Source: an uncultured Burkholderiales bacterium
GTDB taxonomy: Bacteria; Pseudomonadota; Gammaproteobacteria; Burkholderiales; Burkholderiaceae_C
Assembly (NCBI GenBank): GCA_903844825.1
Contig: CAIMVC010000170.1
Location: 1 to 52,575, forward strand
DNA: 52,575 bases
Direction: 5' to 3'
Of the stretch, positions 43,231-52,042 are shown in pieces. A program made the translations under genes and the position numbers. The notes below the pieces were generated by a model that saw nothing but the letters and a program-made list of their open reading frames with translations, did no database searches and was not told where the DNA came from. Positions within the stretch are counted from its first letter, which is position 1; the number at the start of each line of letters is the position of its first letter.

Positions 43231-44208
43231 ATGAACCGCAGACAACTCACTGGCCTGGCCGCACTCGTGGTGCTCGCCCTGGCCAACCCACTGGCTGCGC
43301 TGGCGCAGAGCGACTACCCCAACAAGCCGGTCAAGCTGATCGTGCCCTTCCCGCCGGGCGGCACCAGCGACATCATGGGACGTCTGGCGGCAGACGAGTT
43401 GACGCGGCTGCTCAAGCAGCCTGTGGTGGTCGAGAACATTGGTGGTGCGGGCGGCGTGATTGGTACCGAGCGGGCGCTCAAGGCGACGCCCGACGGCTAC
43501 ACCCTGGTGATGACCGGTGTCGGTCAGAACGCCGTGGCGCACGGGCTCGATCCGCTGCCCAAGTACAACTCCAACACCGACTTTGCCCATATCTCGCAAA
43601 TTCACTCCGGGCCCAATGTGCTGGTGGTGCATCCGGGCACGCCTTTCAAGACGCTCAAGGAACTGGTCGATTACGCCAAGGCCAACCCTGGCAAGATCGA
43701 CTACGGCTACACGCCGGCCGCGTCGGGCCACATGGCGATGGAGCAGTTCAAGCAGACCGCCGGCATTTTCATGCTGGGCATTCCCTACCGTGGCGGCGGC
43801 CCGATGATGACCGACATGCTGGGCGGCACCATCAAGCTGATGTTCATCAACCAGGACGTGGCCCTGCAGCACGTCAAGGCCGGCAAACTGCGCGCCCTGG
43901 CGGTCAGCAGCGCCCAGCGCAATCCACTCTACCCCGACGTGCCCACCGTCGCCGAGTTGGGTTACAAGGGTTTTGAGGCGCTGTCGTGGTCCGGTCTGTC
44001 GGCGCCCAAGGGCACGCCGCAGCCGGTGGTCGACAAGCTCGAAGCGGCGATGGTCCAGGCCATGCAGTCCGCCGCCGTCAGGCAGCGCATGGAGTCGCAA
44101 GGCTTTGTGGTCCCGGTGCAAGGCGCCAAGCCCTACGCTGAATTCGTCAAGAGCGAAGAGGCGCGCTGGACGCGCGTGATCAAGACGGCGGGCATCAAGT
44201 CGCAGTAA
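43231..44208 (+). CDS. Bug family tripartite tricarboxylate receptor (TctC-like)
   Basis: The 325-residue periplasmic binding protein has a signal peptide (MNRRQLTGLAALVVLALA, cleaved near ALAQS). Bug signatures are YPNKPVKLIVPFPPGGTSD, ENIGGAGGVIG and IPYRGGGPMMTD. The ATG at 43231 has AGGAG at 8 nt. Together with the next gene it forms a two-gene unit: a binding protein plus an enolase-superfamily enzyme, a common Burkholderiales arrangement for sugar-acid or hydroxy-acid use. It has no TctA or TctB partner here. Confidence 0.92.
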   Translation: MNRRQLTGLAALVVLALANPLAALAQSDYPNKPVKLIVPFPPGGTSDIMGRLAADELTRLLKQPVVVENIGGAGGVIGTERALKATPDGYTLVMTGVGQNAVAHGLDPLPKYNSNTDFAHISQIHSGPNVLVVHPGTPFKTLKELVDYAKANPGKIDYGYTPAASGHMAMEQFKQTAGIFMLGIPYRGGGPMMTDMLGGTIKLMFINQDVALQHVKAGKLRALAVSSAQRNPLYPDVPTVAELGYKGFEALSWSGLSAPKGTPQPVVDKLEAAMVQAMQSAAVRQRMESQGFVVPVQGAKPYAEFVKSEEARWTRVIKTAGIKSQ

Positions 44209-44235
44209 GCAATTCAAATTAACCAAGTCGCAGTC

Positions 44236-44285
44236 ATGCCGAGCGCAAGGGCCGAGCGCAAGGACCTAGCGCAAGGACCTAGCGC
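44236..44285. repeat. 13-bp direct repeats (AGCGCAAGGACCT-type)
   Basis: Three or four imperfect copies of a unit near AGCGCAAGGACCT stand in the gap before the enolase-superfamily gene. A run of nine C follows at 44301-44309. No gene lies in this 193-bp gap. Confidence 0.7.
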
Positions 44286-44330
44286 GGCGCCGGTGGTCCT
44301 CCCCCCCCCAAGCCCGGCACGCCTTCAGGG

Positions 44331-44370
44331 CGGCCAGCGAGCACGGCCTGACGGCCTCGCCCGCTGGCCG
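44331..44370. other. Inverted repeat CGGCCAGCG/CGCTGGCCG with long loop
   Basis: A perfect 9-bp stem (44331-44339 with 44362-44370) encloses a 22-nt loop that itself holds two GACGGCC-like copies. It ends 31 bp before the GTG start of the next gene. It could attenuate between the Bug and enolase genes. No T-run follows. Confidence 0.4.
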
Positions 44371-44401
44371 ATCCCCGGTCAACACCATAGAAAGCCGCAT
44401 C

Positions 44402-45577
44402 GTGTCGCATCCGTCCATCGACTTGTCCTCGTCAACCCACTCCCGCGCCAGCGCCGACCGCATCGAATGGGTCGAGCTGTCGCTGGTCACGCTGCCGCTG
44501 GCTGCGCCCATCAGCGACGCCAAGGTTCTCACCGGCCGGCAGAAACCGCTGACCGAAGTGGTCTTCACCTTTGCCGAGATCCGCACCCGCGACGGCTTTG
44601 ACGGCATCGGCTTTGGCTACTCCAAACGTGCGGGTGGCCCCGGCATGTTCGCCCATGCCCGGGAAATAGCACCCAACTTGCTGGGTGAAGATCCCAACGA
44701 CATCGCCAGGCTCTGGGACAAGCTGATGTGGGCCGGCGCCTCGATGGGCCGCAGTGGCATGACCTCGCAGGCGATCGCCCCGTTTGACATCGCACTGTGG
44801 GACCTCAAGGCCAAACGCGCCGGCCTGCCGCTGGCCAAACTGCTCGGTGCGCACCGCGACAGCGTGCAGTGCTACAACACCTCGGGCGGCTTTTTGTCGA
44901 CGCCGCTTGAGCAGGTGCTCAAAAACGTGGAGGCCTCACGCGCCAGCGGTATAGGCGGCATCAAGATCAAGGTCGGCCAGCCCGATCTGCCGACCGACCT
45001 GCGCCGCGTCAAGGCGGTGCGCGACTTGCTCGGCGAGGGCTTCCCGCTGATGGTCGACGCCAACCAGCAATGGGACCGCCCCAAGGCGCAGCGCGCCTGC
45101 CGTGCCTTCGAGCCCCTTGACCTGACCTGGATCGAGGAGCCGCTGGACGCCTACGACTTCGAAGGCCACGCCGCTCTGGCCGCCAGCCTGGATACGCCAA
45201 TTGCCACGGGGGAAATGCTCACCAGCTTTGGCGAACACGCGCAGCTCATCATGGGCCATGCGAGTGACTTTGTGCAGCCCGACGCACCGCGCGTGGGCGG
45301 CATCACGCCTTTTCTGCAGATCATGAACCTGGCAGCCTTCAAGGGCCGCAAGCTGGCCCCGCATTTCGCCATGGAAATTCATCTGCACCTGGCCGCGGCC
45401 TACCCCGAGGAGCCCTGGCTGGAGCACTTCGAATGGCTCGAGCCCTTGTTCAACGAACGCCTGCAACTCCAGGCCGGCCGCATGCATGTGCCTGACCGGC
45501 CCGGCCTGGGCTTTTCGCTGAGCGAGCAGGCCAGAGCCTGGACCTCGGAAAAAGCCGCCTTTGGCCGGCGGCCTTAG
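44402..45577 (+). CDS. Mandelate racemase/muconate-lactonizing enzyme family (enolase superfamily)
   Basis: The 391-residue enolase-superfamily protein has a capping N-domain and a TIM-barrel. The KIKVG motif holds the base lysine (K-x-K). DANQQW gives the first metal aspartate, and WIEEPLD and TGEML supply the acidic ligands. HFAMEIH near the end holds a histidine that fits the mandelate racemase subgroup. It would abstract the alpha proton of a carboxylate, giving racemisation or dehydration of a hydroxy acid or sugar acid. The start is a GTG at 44402. The upstream Bug gene probably supplies the substrate. The exact acid is not determined. Confidence 0.9.
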   Translation: MSHPSIDLSSSTHSRASADRIEWVELSLVTLPLAAPISDAKVLTGRQKPLTEVVFTFAEIRTRDGFDGIGFGYSKRAGGPGMFAHAREIAPNLLGEDPNDIARLWDKLMWAGASMGRSGMTSQAIAPFDIALWDLKAKRAGLPLAKLLGAHRDSVQCYNTSGGFLSTPLEQVLKNVEASRASGIGGIKIKVGQPDLPTDLRRVKAVRDLLGEGFPLMVDANQQWDRPKAQRACRAFEPLDLTWIEEPLDAYDFEGHAALAASLDTPIATGEMLTSFGEHAQLIMGHASDFVQPDAPRVGGITPFLQIMNLAAFKGRKLAPHFAMEIHLHLAAAYPEEPWLEHFEWLEPLFNERLQLQAGRMHVPDRPGLGFSLSEQARAWTSEKAAFGRRP

Positions 45578-45612
45578 CGGCTCTGCGGCCTTACCGTTGT
45601 TCAGTCCGGCAG

Positions 45613-46080
45613 CTACTGCCCCAGCGCTAACTGCGTGGTGTTTTTGACTTCCTCCATCACCGCGTAGGTGCGCGTTTCCCGCACGCCGGGCAGTTGCCAC
45701 AGCACGGTGCCGGCAAAAGCGCGGTAGGCGGCCATGTCGGCCATGCGGGTCTTGAGCAGGTAGTCAAAGCCGCCGGCGACCATGTGGCACTCCGCAATTT
45801 CGGGGCGCAGCTGTACGGCGACCTTGAAAGCGTCAAACACGTTGGGCGTGGTGCGGTCCAGCAAGACCTCGACAAACACCATCATGCCGGCGCCGAGCTT
45901 GAGCGGGTTGAGCCGGGCTTCGTAACCCAGGATGTAGTCGTCGCGCGTGAGCCGTTGCACGCGGGCCAGCACAGCGGTGGGCGAGAGCGACACGCTCTCG
46001 GCCAGTTTCAGGTTGGACAGACGCCCGTCCTGCTGCAACAGATGAAGGATCTTGAGGTCTATGCGGTCGGGGTCTGACAT
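45613..46080 (-). CDS. Lrp/AsnC family regulator (probable putA activator)
   Basis: The 155-residue protein has an N-terminal helix-turn-helix (GRLSNLKLAESVSLSPTAVLARVQRL) and a RAM/Lrp ligand-binding domain (LDRTTPNVFDAFKVAVQLRPEIAECHMVAGGFDYLLKTR). It is divergent from putA, separated by 140 bp of AT-rich DNA with A/T direct repeats. In many Proteobacteria this position is held by PutR, a proline-responsive Lrp-type activator. The putA product here has no DNA-binding domain of its own, which fits the need for such a regulator. Proline sensing is inferred. Confidence 0.9.
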   Translation of the reverse strand: MSDPDRIDLKILHLLQQDGRLSNLKLAESVSLSPTAVLARVQRLTRDDYILGYEARLNPLKLGAGMMVFVEVLLDRTTPNVFDAFKVAVQLRPEIAECHMVAGGFDYLLKTRMADMAAYRAFAGTVLWQLPGVRETRTYAVMEEVKNTTQLALGQ

Positions 46081-46129
46081 GAAGAAAGCCTGAGGAGGAC
46101 AGGAAGACAGGAAGGTGGGTTTGGCTAGT

Positions 46130-46178
46130 TTTTTATTCGGTGAAATATGAAAAATATAGTGAAAAATGAGTCTTCATA
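46130..46178 (+). promoter_or_regulatory. AT-rich Lrp-type control region for putA
   Basis: In a GC-rich window this stretch is strongly AT-biased, with repeats of TGAAAAATA-type (GTGAAATATGAAAAATATAGTGAAAAATGAG split over several overlapping copies). Lrp-family proteins bind degenerate AT-rich repeats, so it is the likely operator and promoter region of the divergent pair. The exact start site is not visible. Confidence 0.4.
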
Positions 46179-46220
46179 AGAGCCAACATGGCGCAATCAA
46201 CCAATCCCGGAGAGTTTGCC

Positions 46221-49200
46221 ATGTCTTTTCCCCATTGCCACGCCGACCCCGCACCGCGCCTGCCCAGCGCCTACCGTGCCGAGCCAGCGCGGGTCAAGCA
46301 ACTGCTCGATACGCTGGCCGGCGCGCTGGACTGGGCGCGCGCGGCGCAGGTGGCTGCGCCCTGGGTGGCTGCAGTGCGCGAGAACCCGCCGCCTTTTTGG
46401 GCCATGGAGAGCTTGCTTCGGGAGTACCCGATTTCGAGCGCAGAAGGGCTGGCGCTGATGCGGCTGGCCGAGGCCTTGCTGCGCGTCCCCGATGCCGAAA
46501 CCGCCGTCGCCCTGACCGCCGATCAATTGGGCCGCGCCGACTTTGACGCGGCTGGCGACGGCGTGCTGGCGCGCCTGTCGGCGTCGGCCCTGGCGCTGTC
46601 CAAAAAGTTGCTTCCCGCTGCCGATGGCGCCAATGCCGCCGAGCCAGCGCAGGGCGCAGCCGGCTTGCTTGGCAAGCTAGGCGCGCGCAGCGTGGTGGCG
46701 GCCACTGTGCGGGCGGTGCAACTGCTGGGGCGTCAGTTCGTGCTGGGTCAGTGCATCGGCGAGGCCATGGCGCAGGCCGACAGCGCTCGCCAAAAGTCGC
46801 CCGACCTGCGGGTCTTGCGTTTTAGCTACGACATGCTGGGCGAGGGCGCGCGCACCCAGGCCCAGGCCCTGGCTTACCTGGACAGCTACGGCGGGGCCAT
46901 CCAGGCGATTGCCGCCAAGGCGTCGCAGCGGCTGCGTTGCGAGCAAAACGACGGCATCTCCATCAAGCTCAGCGCCTTGCATCCGCGCTACGAGGAGTTG
47001 CAGCGTGAGCGGGTGATGGCCGAGCTGGTGCCCCGGGTATGGGGTCTTTGTGAGCAGGCCGCTCGCGCCAACATCAACCTGACCATCGACGCCGAAGAGG
47101 TCGACCGGCTGGAGTTGTCGCTGGACGTCTTCGAGGCCCTGGCCGCCCAGGTGGCGAAGCACCATCCCGGCTGGCAGGGCTTTGGCCTGGCCTTGCAGGC
47201 CTACCAGACGCGGGCACTGGACCTGGTGGCGCAGGTGATTGCGCTGGCGCGCCGTTACCGGCTGCGGTTGATGTGTCGCCTGGTCAAGGGCGCGTATTGG
47301 GACTACGAGATCAAGCGGGCGCAGGAAATGGGGCTGCCGAATTACCCGGTGTTTACGCACAAGCAGCACACCGACCTGTCGTACCTGGCCTGCGCGCAGG
47401 CCCTGCTGGCCGCGCCCGATGCGGTCTATCCGCAGTTTGCTGGCCACAACGCGGGCACGATCGCCGCAATTTTGCAGATGGCCGAACGCGAGCGACTGGC
47501 GTCGTCGCCCGATAGACTGGCACCCGCCGGCTCGGCAGCGCCCGCGCTGGCCCGGTTTGAGTTGCAGCGGCTGCACGGCATGGGCGAGGGCGTGTTTCGT
47601 GAGGTGCTCAAACAGCCGCAGATCAGCTGCCGTGTTTACGCCCCCGTGGGCGCGCACCGCGATTTGCTGGCGTATCTGGTGCGCCGCCTGCTGGAAAACG
47701 GGGCCAACTCCTCCTTTGTGCATCAGCTGGCCGACGCGTCGGTGGCGCTGCCCGTCTTGCTGGCGTCACCCTTGCAACTGGCCGCCGGCACGGCCTTGCC
47801 CTTGCCGGGCGAGCTCTTTGTCGACCGAGCCAACAGTGCTGGTCTGGACCTGGCTGATCGCACCGTGCGAGCGCCCTTGCTGGCAGCGCTGTCGACCGCG
47901 CTCGTGCCCGCGGTGCCGGTGTTCGATCCGCGTAACGCGGCGGCTGCCGTCGGCGATGCCGTGGTGGCTGCACGCCGCTGGAGCGCCTTGCCAGTGGCTG
48001 AGCGGGCCGCCATCTTGCGCCGCGCTGCCGACGCCTTGCAGCAGCGACTGCCCGAGTTCTGCGCCTTGCTGGTCAAGGAGGCTTTCAAGACCTGGGGCGA
48101 CGCCGTCTCGGAGGTGCGCGAGGCGATCGACTTTTTGCGCTACTACGCGGGCCAGGCCGAGCGCATCATGGCGCCCATCAGCCTGCCCGGGCCGACCGGC
48201 GAGACCAACGCGCTGCGCCTGACGGCCCGCGGCGCCTGGGTCTGCATCAGCCCCTGGAACTTCCCGCTGGCCATCTTTGTCGGCCAGGTGGCCGCTGCGC
48301 TGGCCACGGGCAACAGCGTGCTGGCCAAACCGGCCGAGCAAACGCCGGCTGTGGCGGCCCGGGCGGTGGCGCTCTTGCACCAGGCCGGTGTGCCCGCAGG
48401 CGTTCTGCAACTCATGCACGGACCTGGCGAGACCGTGGGTGCCGCGCTGGTCGCAGCGCCACAGGTGGCTGGCGTGGTGTTCACGGGATCGACCGCCGTT
48501 GCCAAAATCATCAACCGCGCGCTGGCAGCCAAGGACGGCCCGATCGTGCCCTTTATTGCCGAGACGGGTGGCATCAACGCCATGCTGGTCGACAGCAGCG
48601 CCCTGCCCGAACAGGTGGTTGACGCGGTGGTACAAAGCGCTTTTCGTTCGGCCGGCCAGCGTTGCTCGGCGCTGCGCCTGCTGTGCTTGCATGAAGCCAT
48701 TGCTGACACGGTGATCGACATGCTCAGCGGCGCGGCCGCCGAGCTGGCGCTTGGCGAGCCGTCCGAACTGGCCACCGACGTCGGGCCCTTGATTGACCGC
48801 GAGGCCTTTGAGCAGATCGCCGCGCATGTCCGGCGCCTGGACGCCAGCGCCCGGGCCTTGTGGCCCGCCGTGCCGCTGCCGGGCAAACGACTGCCTGCGC
48901 ACAGCTGGCCGCCCGCTGCCTTTGAAGTGGCCCGTCTTGCTGACGTTCGGGAAGAGATTTTCGGCCCGGTGCTGCAGATCGTGCGCTGGGGCAGCGGCGA
49001 GCTGGCCACGCCGCAAGCAGTTGTCGCGCAGGTCAATGCCCTGGGCTATGGCCTCACGCTGGGCTTGCAGACGCGCATTGACTCGCGCGCGCAGGCACTG
49101 GCCACGCAGGCGAAGGTGGGCAACGTCTACGTCAACCGCAACATGGTCGGTGCGGTGGTCGGTGTGCAGCCCTTTGGCGGGGAGGCGCTCTCAGGCACCG

Positions 49201-49307
49201 GCCCGAAGGCCGGCGGGCCGCACTACCTGTACCGCTTTTGCGCCGAGCAAACCCTGACCATCAACACCACGGCCGCCGGCGGCAACGCGGCCTTGCTGGC
49301 GGCTTGA
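46221..49307 (+). CDS. putA: Bifunctional proline dehydrogenase/P5C dehydrogenase PutA
   Basis: The 1028-residue enzyme oxidises proline to glutamate in two steps. An FAD-dependent proline dehydrogenase barrel lies at about 190-500 (LKGAYWDYEIKRAQ-like LVKGAYWDYEIKRAQ, RRLLENGANSSF). The P5C (aldehyde) dehydrogenase follows at about 560-1020 with FIAETGGINAM and the catalytic cysteine in RSAGQRCSALRL. It has no N-terminal ribbon-helix-helix domain, unlike E. coli PutA, so it is the minimal form and cannot repress its own gene. The ATG at 46221 has GGAGAG upstream; the ATG at 46188 has a weaker site. The Lrp gene is divergent. Confidence 0.95.
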   Translation: MSFPHCHADPAPRLPSAYRAEPARVKQLLDTLAGALDWARAAQVAAPWVAAVRENPPPFWAMESLLREYPISSAEGLALMRLAEALLRVPDAETAVALTADQLGRADFDAAGDGVLARLSASALALSKKLLPAADGANAAEPAQGAAGLLGKLGARSVVAATVRAVQLLGRQFVLGQCIGEAMAQADSARQKSPDLRVLRFSYDMLGEGARTQAQALAYLDSYGGAIQAIAAKASQRLRCEQNDGISIKLSALHPRYEELQRERVMAELVPRVWGLCEQAARANINLTIDAEEVDRLELSLDVFEALAAQVAKHHPGWQGFGLALQAYQTRALDLVAQVIALARRYRLRLMCRLVKGAYWDYEIKRAQEMGLPNYPVFTHKQHTDLSYLACAQALLAAPDAVYPQFAGHNAGTIAAILQMAERERLASSPDRLAPAGSAAPALARFELQRLHGMGEGVFREVLKQPQISCRVYAPVGAHRDLLAYLVRRLLENGANSSFVHQLADASVALPVLLASPLQLAAGTALPLPGELFVDRANSAGLDLADRTVRAPLLAALSTALVPAVPVFDPRNAAAAVGDAVVAARRWSALPVAERAAILRRAADALQQRLPEFCALLVKEAFKTWGDAVSEVREAIDFLRYYAGQAERIMAPISLPGPTGETNALRLTARGAWVCISPWNFPLAIFVGQVAAALATGNSVLAKPAEQTPAVAARAVALLHQAGVPAGVLQLMHGPGETVGAALVAAPQVAGVVFTGSTAVAKIINRALAAKDGPIVPFIAETGGINAMLVDSSALPEQVVDAVVQSAFRSAGQRCSALRLLCLHEAIADTVIDMLSGAAAELALGEPSELATDVGPLIDREAFEQIAAHVRRLDASARALWPAVPLPGKRLPAHSWPPAAFEVARLADVREEIFGPVLQIVRWGSGELATPQAVVAQVNALGYGLTLGLQTRIDSRAQALATQAKVGNVYVNRNMVGAVVGVQPFGGEALSGTGPKAGGPHYLYRFCAEQTLTINTTAAGGNAALLAA

Positions 49308-49327
49308 AGCGGCTTGAAGCGGCTTAA
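49301..49327. repeat. 10-bp tandem repeat at the putA 3' end
   Basis: GGCTTGAAGC occurs twice and then as GGCTTAA, covering the putA stop codon. The repeats put in-line TGA codons in successive positions. A 5-bp stem AACCG-GCATG-CGGTT follows, a weak terminator candidate between the convergent genes. Confidence 0.7.
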
Positions 49328-49346
49328 CCGGCATGCGGTTTCAGGT

Positions 49347-51845
49347 TCACTGTGCAACCCTCATGAAGGCTTCCAACTCGTTGATCGGCAGTGGCTTGCA
49401 GTACAGGTAGCCCTGGTAGAAGTCGCAGCCGTGGCGGCTGAGGAATTCGCGTTGGGCCTCGGTCTCCACCCCCTCGGCCATGACAGCCAGGCCCAGGCTT
49501 TGGGCCAGGCTGATGATGGTGCGGGCAATGGCAGCGTCGTTCGGGTCGGTCAGCACGTCCTTGACAAAATTGCGGTCAATCTTCAGCTGGTCCAGCGGCA
49601 GGTGCTTGAGGTAGGACAGGGCCGAATAGCCGACGCCGAAGTCGTCCAGAGACAGCGTCACGCCGACGTCTTTGAGAACGCCCATCTTGGCAATGGTCAC
49701 CTCGATGTCGGTGGCCAGCAGGCTTTCGGTGAGCTCGAGCTTGAGCCGGTCCGGTCGGATGTGGCAGTCCTGCATGACCTTCATCACCATCTCCACAAAC
49801 TCCGGGTGACGAAACTGTCGCACGCTGACGTTCACGGCCACGCTCAGATGGGCCGTCTCGGGCCGAAGCGCCCACTGCGCGAGCTGAGCGCAAGCGGTCT
49901 CCAGCACCCACTGGCCCAGCGGCAATATGAGACCGCTCTCTTCGGCCTGGGCAATGAATTCGCCCGGTAGCGCCAGCCCCTTGTCGCTGTGCCAGCGAAT
50001 CAGTGCCTCGACGCCCGTCATCTGGTTGTTGCGGCCGACTTGCGGCTGGTAGTGCAGCACAAACTGCTGCTCATGCAGACCGCGCCGCAGCTCCGACGTC
50101 AATGCAGCATTGGCGGTGGCCGTGGCCTGCATGGTCGGGTCAAAAAAGCACAGCGCATTGCGGCCGGCGGCTTTAGCCTGGTACATCGCCAGGTCGGCTT
50201 GCTTGAGCAATTCGCCGATGCTCTCGTGGCCCGGATGAAAGGGCGTGATGCCGATGCTGCAGGTGCCGTGGTGCGGATGGCCCGCCAGATCGTAGGGCTC
50301 GCTCAGGGCGTGAAGAATTTTTTCGCCCACCAGGCGGCTCTTGGCCAGGGCCAGCGCGGGCTTGCTGGCCAGGTCTTGCAGCATGACCACGAATTCGTCG
50401 CCGCCAAGGCGTGCCACCGTGTCGCCGCTGCGAACGCAGGCCATCAAGCGGGCGGCCACTTGTTGCAGCAACAAGTCACCGCGGGCGTGTCCGAGGGTGT
50501 CGTTGAGCAGCTTGAAATGGTCCAGGTCAATGAACATCAAGGCCCCGTGCCGCGGCGGTCGATCCGATTTTTTGAGGGCGCGCTGCAGTCGCTCCATCAG
50601 CAACTGGCGGTTTGGCAGTTCAGTCAGCGTGTCGTAGAACGCCAGGTGCTCGATCTCGTCATCGGCGGCCTTGCGCGCGGTGATGTCCCGCCCCACCGTG
50701 ACCCAGTGCTTGACGCCGCGCGGCGACTCGTCCACCGGCACGATCTCCACCTCCAGCCAGAAGATGTCGCCGTTTTTTTTGTAGTTGATCAGTTCGGTAC
50801 GAATCGGCTGCCAGCGCCGCCTGGCCTTGCGTATGCGGTCAAGCTCAGTGGCCTGGGTCAGCGGGCCCTCCAGCAGCTCAGGTGTGCGGTTGATGACCTC
50901 GGCCTGGCTGTAGCCGGTCAGACGCTCGAAGGCGTCGTTGACGAAGACGATGCGTGGCGCCGAGCCGCGGCCGGCCTCGGTGATCATCACAATGTCGTTG
51001 AGCCTGGCGATGCTGGTTTGCAGCAGCAACAGTTGCTCCTGGGCACGGCGTCGCTCGTTGACGTCTTTCAGGTAGATGGCCAGTCCCCCGTCAAACGGAT
51101 ACGCGCGCAGCTCAAGCCAGCGGTTGATGGGTGCGTAAAACGCCTCGAACTCCGTGCTGCGGCCGCAACTCAGGGCGCCTTGCAGTTCGCGACGCAGGCG
51201 CTCGGTGCCCTGGTCATCGAGCTCGCGCCAGATCCTGCGCTCAAGCAGTTCGCTGCTGCTGCGCTTTAGCAGTTGCTGCGTTTCGGCATTGACGTAGGTG
51301 AAGCGGCCTTCGCTGTCGACGGTGGCAAAGGCCTCGCGCAGGCTGGCCAGAGTGCTGCTCAACTGCATGGCCGTGCCCCGGGCATTTTTTTCGTCCAAGG
51401 TCAGCAGGCTGCGGTTTTGCAGCAGGCCCTGCACGCGCAACAACTGCCCGTTGTCGTCGCATTCGGCCCGGCCCACGGCGCGTACCTTGAGTCGTTGACC
51501 CTTGGCTGTCAGGGCCATGACCTCCTGGTCAAAGGGCTGTGCCCGGCTCATGCAGGCGTGCAGGGCGTCGGCCATCGCGCTGCGCGATTCGGGTGCGAAA
51601 AAGTCCAGTGCTTGTACCCAGCCCGGCGACACGGCCGGCGGCCACTGCAGCAGCGTCGCCAGCGCGTCGCTCCACGACAGCCTGGGCGGCATCACGTCAT
51701 AGGTCCAGCAACCAGCGCCGGCCACCTGCTCGAGCAGTGTCTGCAGGCTGGCTGCGCCGAGTTGTGGCGTGGGCGTGGGCGTTAGCGCCCGGTCGGGCTG
51801 CGGCGGGGGGGGTATGAGCGCGACAGGGGTCGTGGCAGAAGGCAT
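49347..51845 (-). CDS. PAS-domain GGDEF/EAL cyclic-di-GMP enzyme
   Basis: The 832-residue protein has at least two PAS domains (about 165-285 and 290-405, the latter with a PAC segment ending RDITARKAADDE), then a GGDEF domain (RLGGDEFVVML near 480-490) and an EAL domain (GVEALIRWHS near 610, LTESLL, DDFGVGYSALSYLK and MAEGVETEAQ). Both active-site motifs look intact, so it could make or break cyclic di-GMP, or act only as one of them. No membrane helix is seen. The ORF track uses a TTG; I prefer the ATG at 51845. The signal sensed by the PAS domains is unknown. It lies apart from the catabolic genes. Confidence 0.93.
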   Translation of the reverse strand: MPSATTPVALIPPPPQPDRALTPTPTPQLGAASLQTLLEQVAGAGCWTYDVMPPRLSWSDALATLLQWPPAVSPGWVQALDFFAPESRSAMADALHACMSRAQPFDQEVMALTAKGQRLKVRAVGRAECDDNGQLLRVQGLLQNRSLLTLDEKNARGTAMQLSSTLASLREAFATVDSEGRFTYVNAETQQLLKRSSSELLERRIWRELDDQGTERLRRELQGALSCGRSTEFEAFYAPINRWLELRAYPFDGGLAIYLKDVNERRRAQEQLLLLQTSIARLNDIVMITEAGRGSAPRIVFVNDAFERLTGYSQAEVINRTPELLEGPLTQATELDRIRKARRRWQPIRTELINYKKNGDIFWLEVEIVPVDESPRGVKHWVTVGRDITARKAADDEIEHLAFYDTLTELPNRQLLMERLQRALKKSDRPPRHGALMFIDLDHFKLLNDTLGHARGDLLLQQVAARLMACVRSGDTVARLGGDEFVVMLQDLASKPALALAKSRLVGEKILHALSEPYDLAGHPHHGTCSIGITPFHPGHESIGELLKQADLAMYQAKAAGRNALCFFDPTMQATATANAALTSELRRGLHEQQFVLHYQPQVGRNNQMTGVEALIRWHSDKGLALPGEFIAQAEESGLILPLGQWVLETACAQLAQWALRPETAHLSVAVNVSVRQFRHPEFVEMVMKVMQDCHIRPDRLKLELTESLLATDIEVTIAKMGVLKDVGVTLSLDDFGVGYSALSYLKHLPLDQLKIDRNFVKDVLTDPNDAAIARTIISLAQSLGLAVMAEGVETEAQREFLSRHGCDFYQGYLYCKPLPINELEAFMRVAQ

Positions 51846-52042
51846 GAAGGCAGGCAAGTCGGGCGTTGCAGCTTAACCCTGCCACGGGCAGTCCTCACGC
51901 CTCAACCGGGAGCTGCGGGCGCTGGCGGCACAATTGCTTACGCCTGTTGCAAATTACGAGCGGCTGTCCCGATCTTCCCTCTGCGGCACCAGGGCGCCAG
52001 ACCCGTGCCAGCTGCGTCCTGGCGCGGGCAGCAAGCTCAAAA

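Noticed and set aside
44331-44370. Inverted repeat as an intrinsic terminator of the Bug gene
   Set aside because: The loop is 22 nt and no T-run follows, so standard terminator criteria fail. It is reported only as a structure.
46188-46220. PutA N-terminus as truncated by loss of a ribbon-helix-helix domain
   Set aside because: The protein starts cleanly with a good ribosome-binding site, and minimal PutA proteins of about 1000 residues are a normal class, so no truncation is needed.
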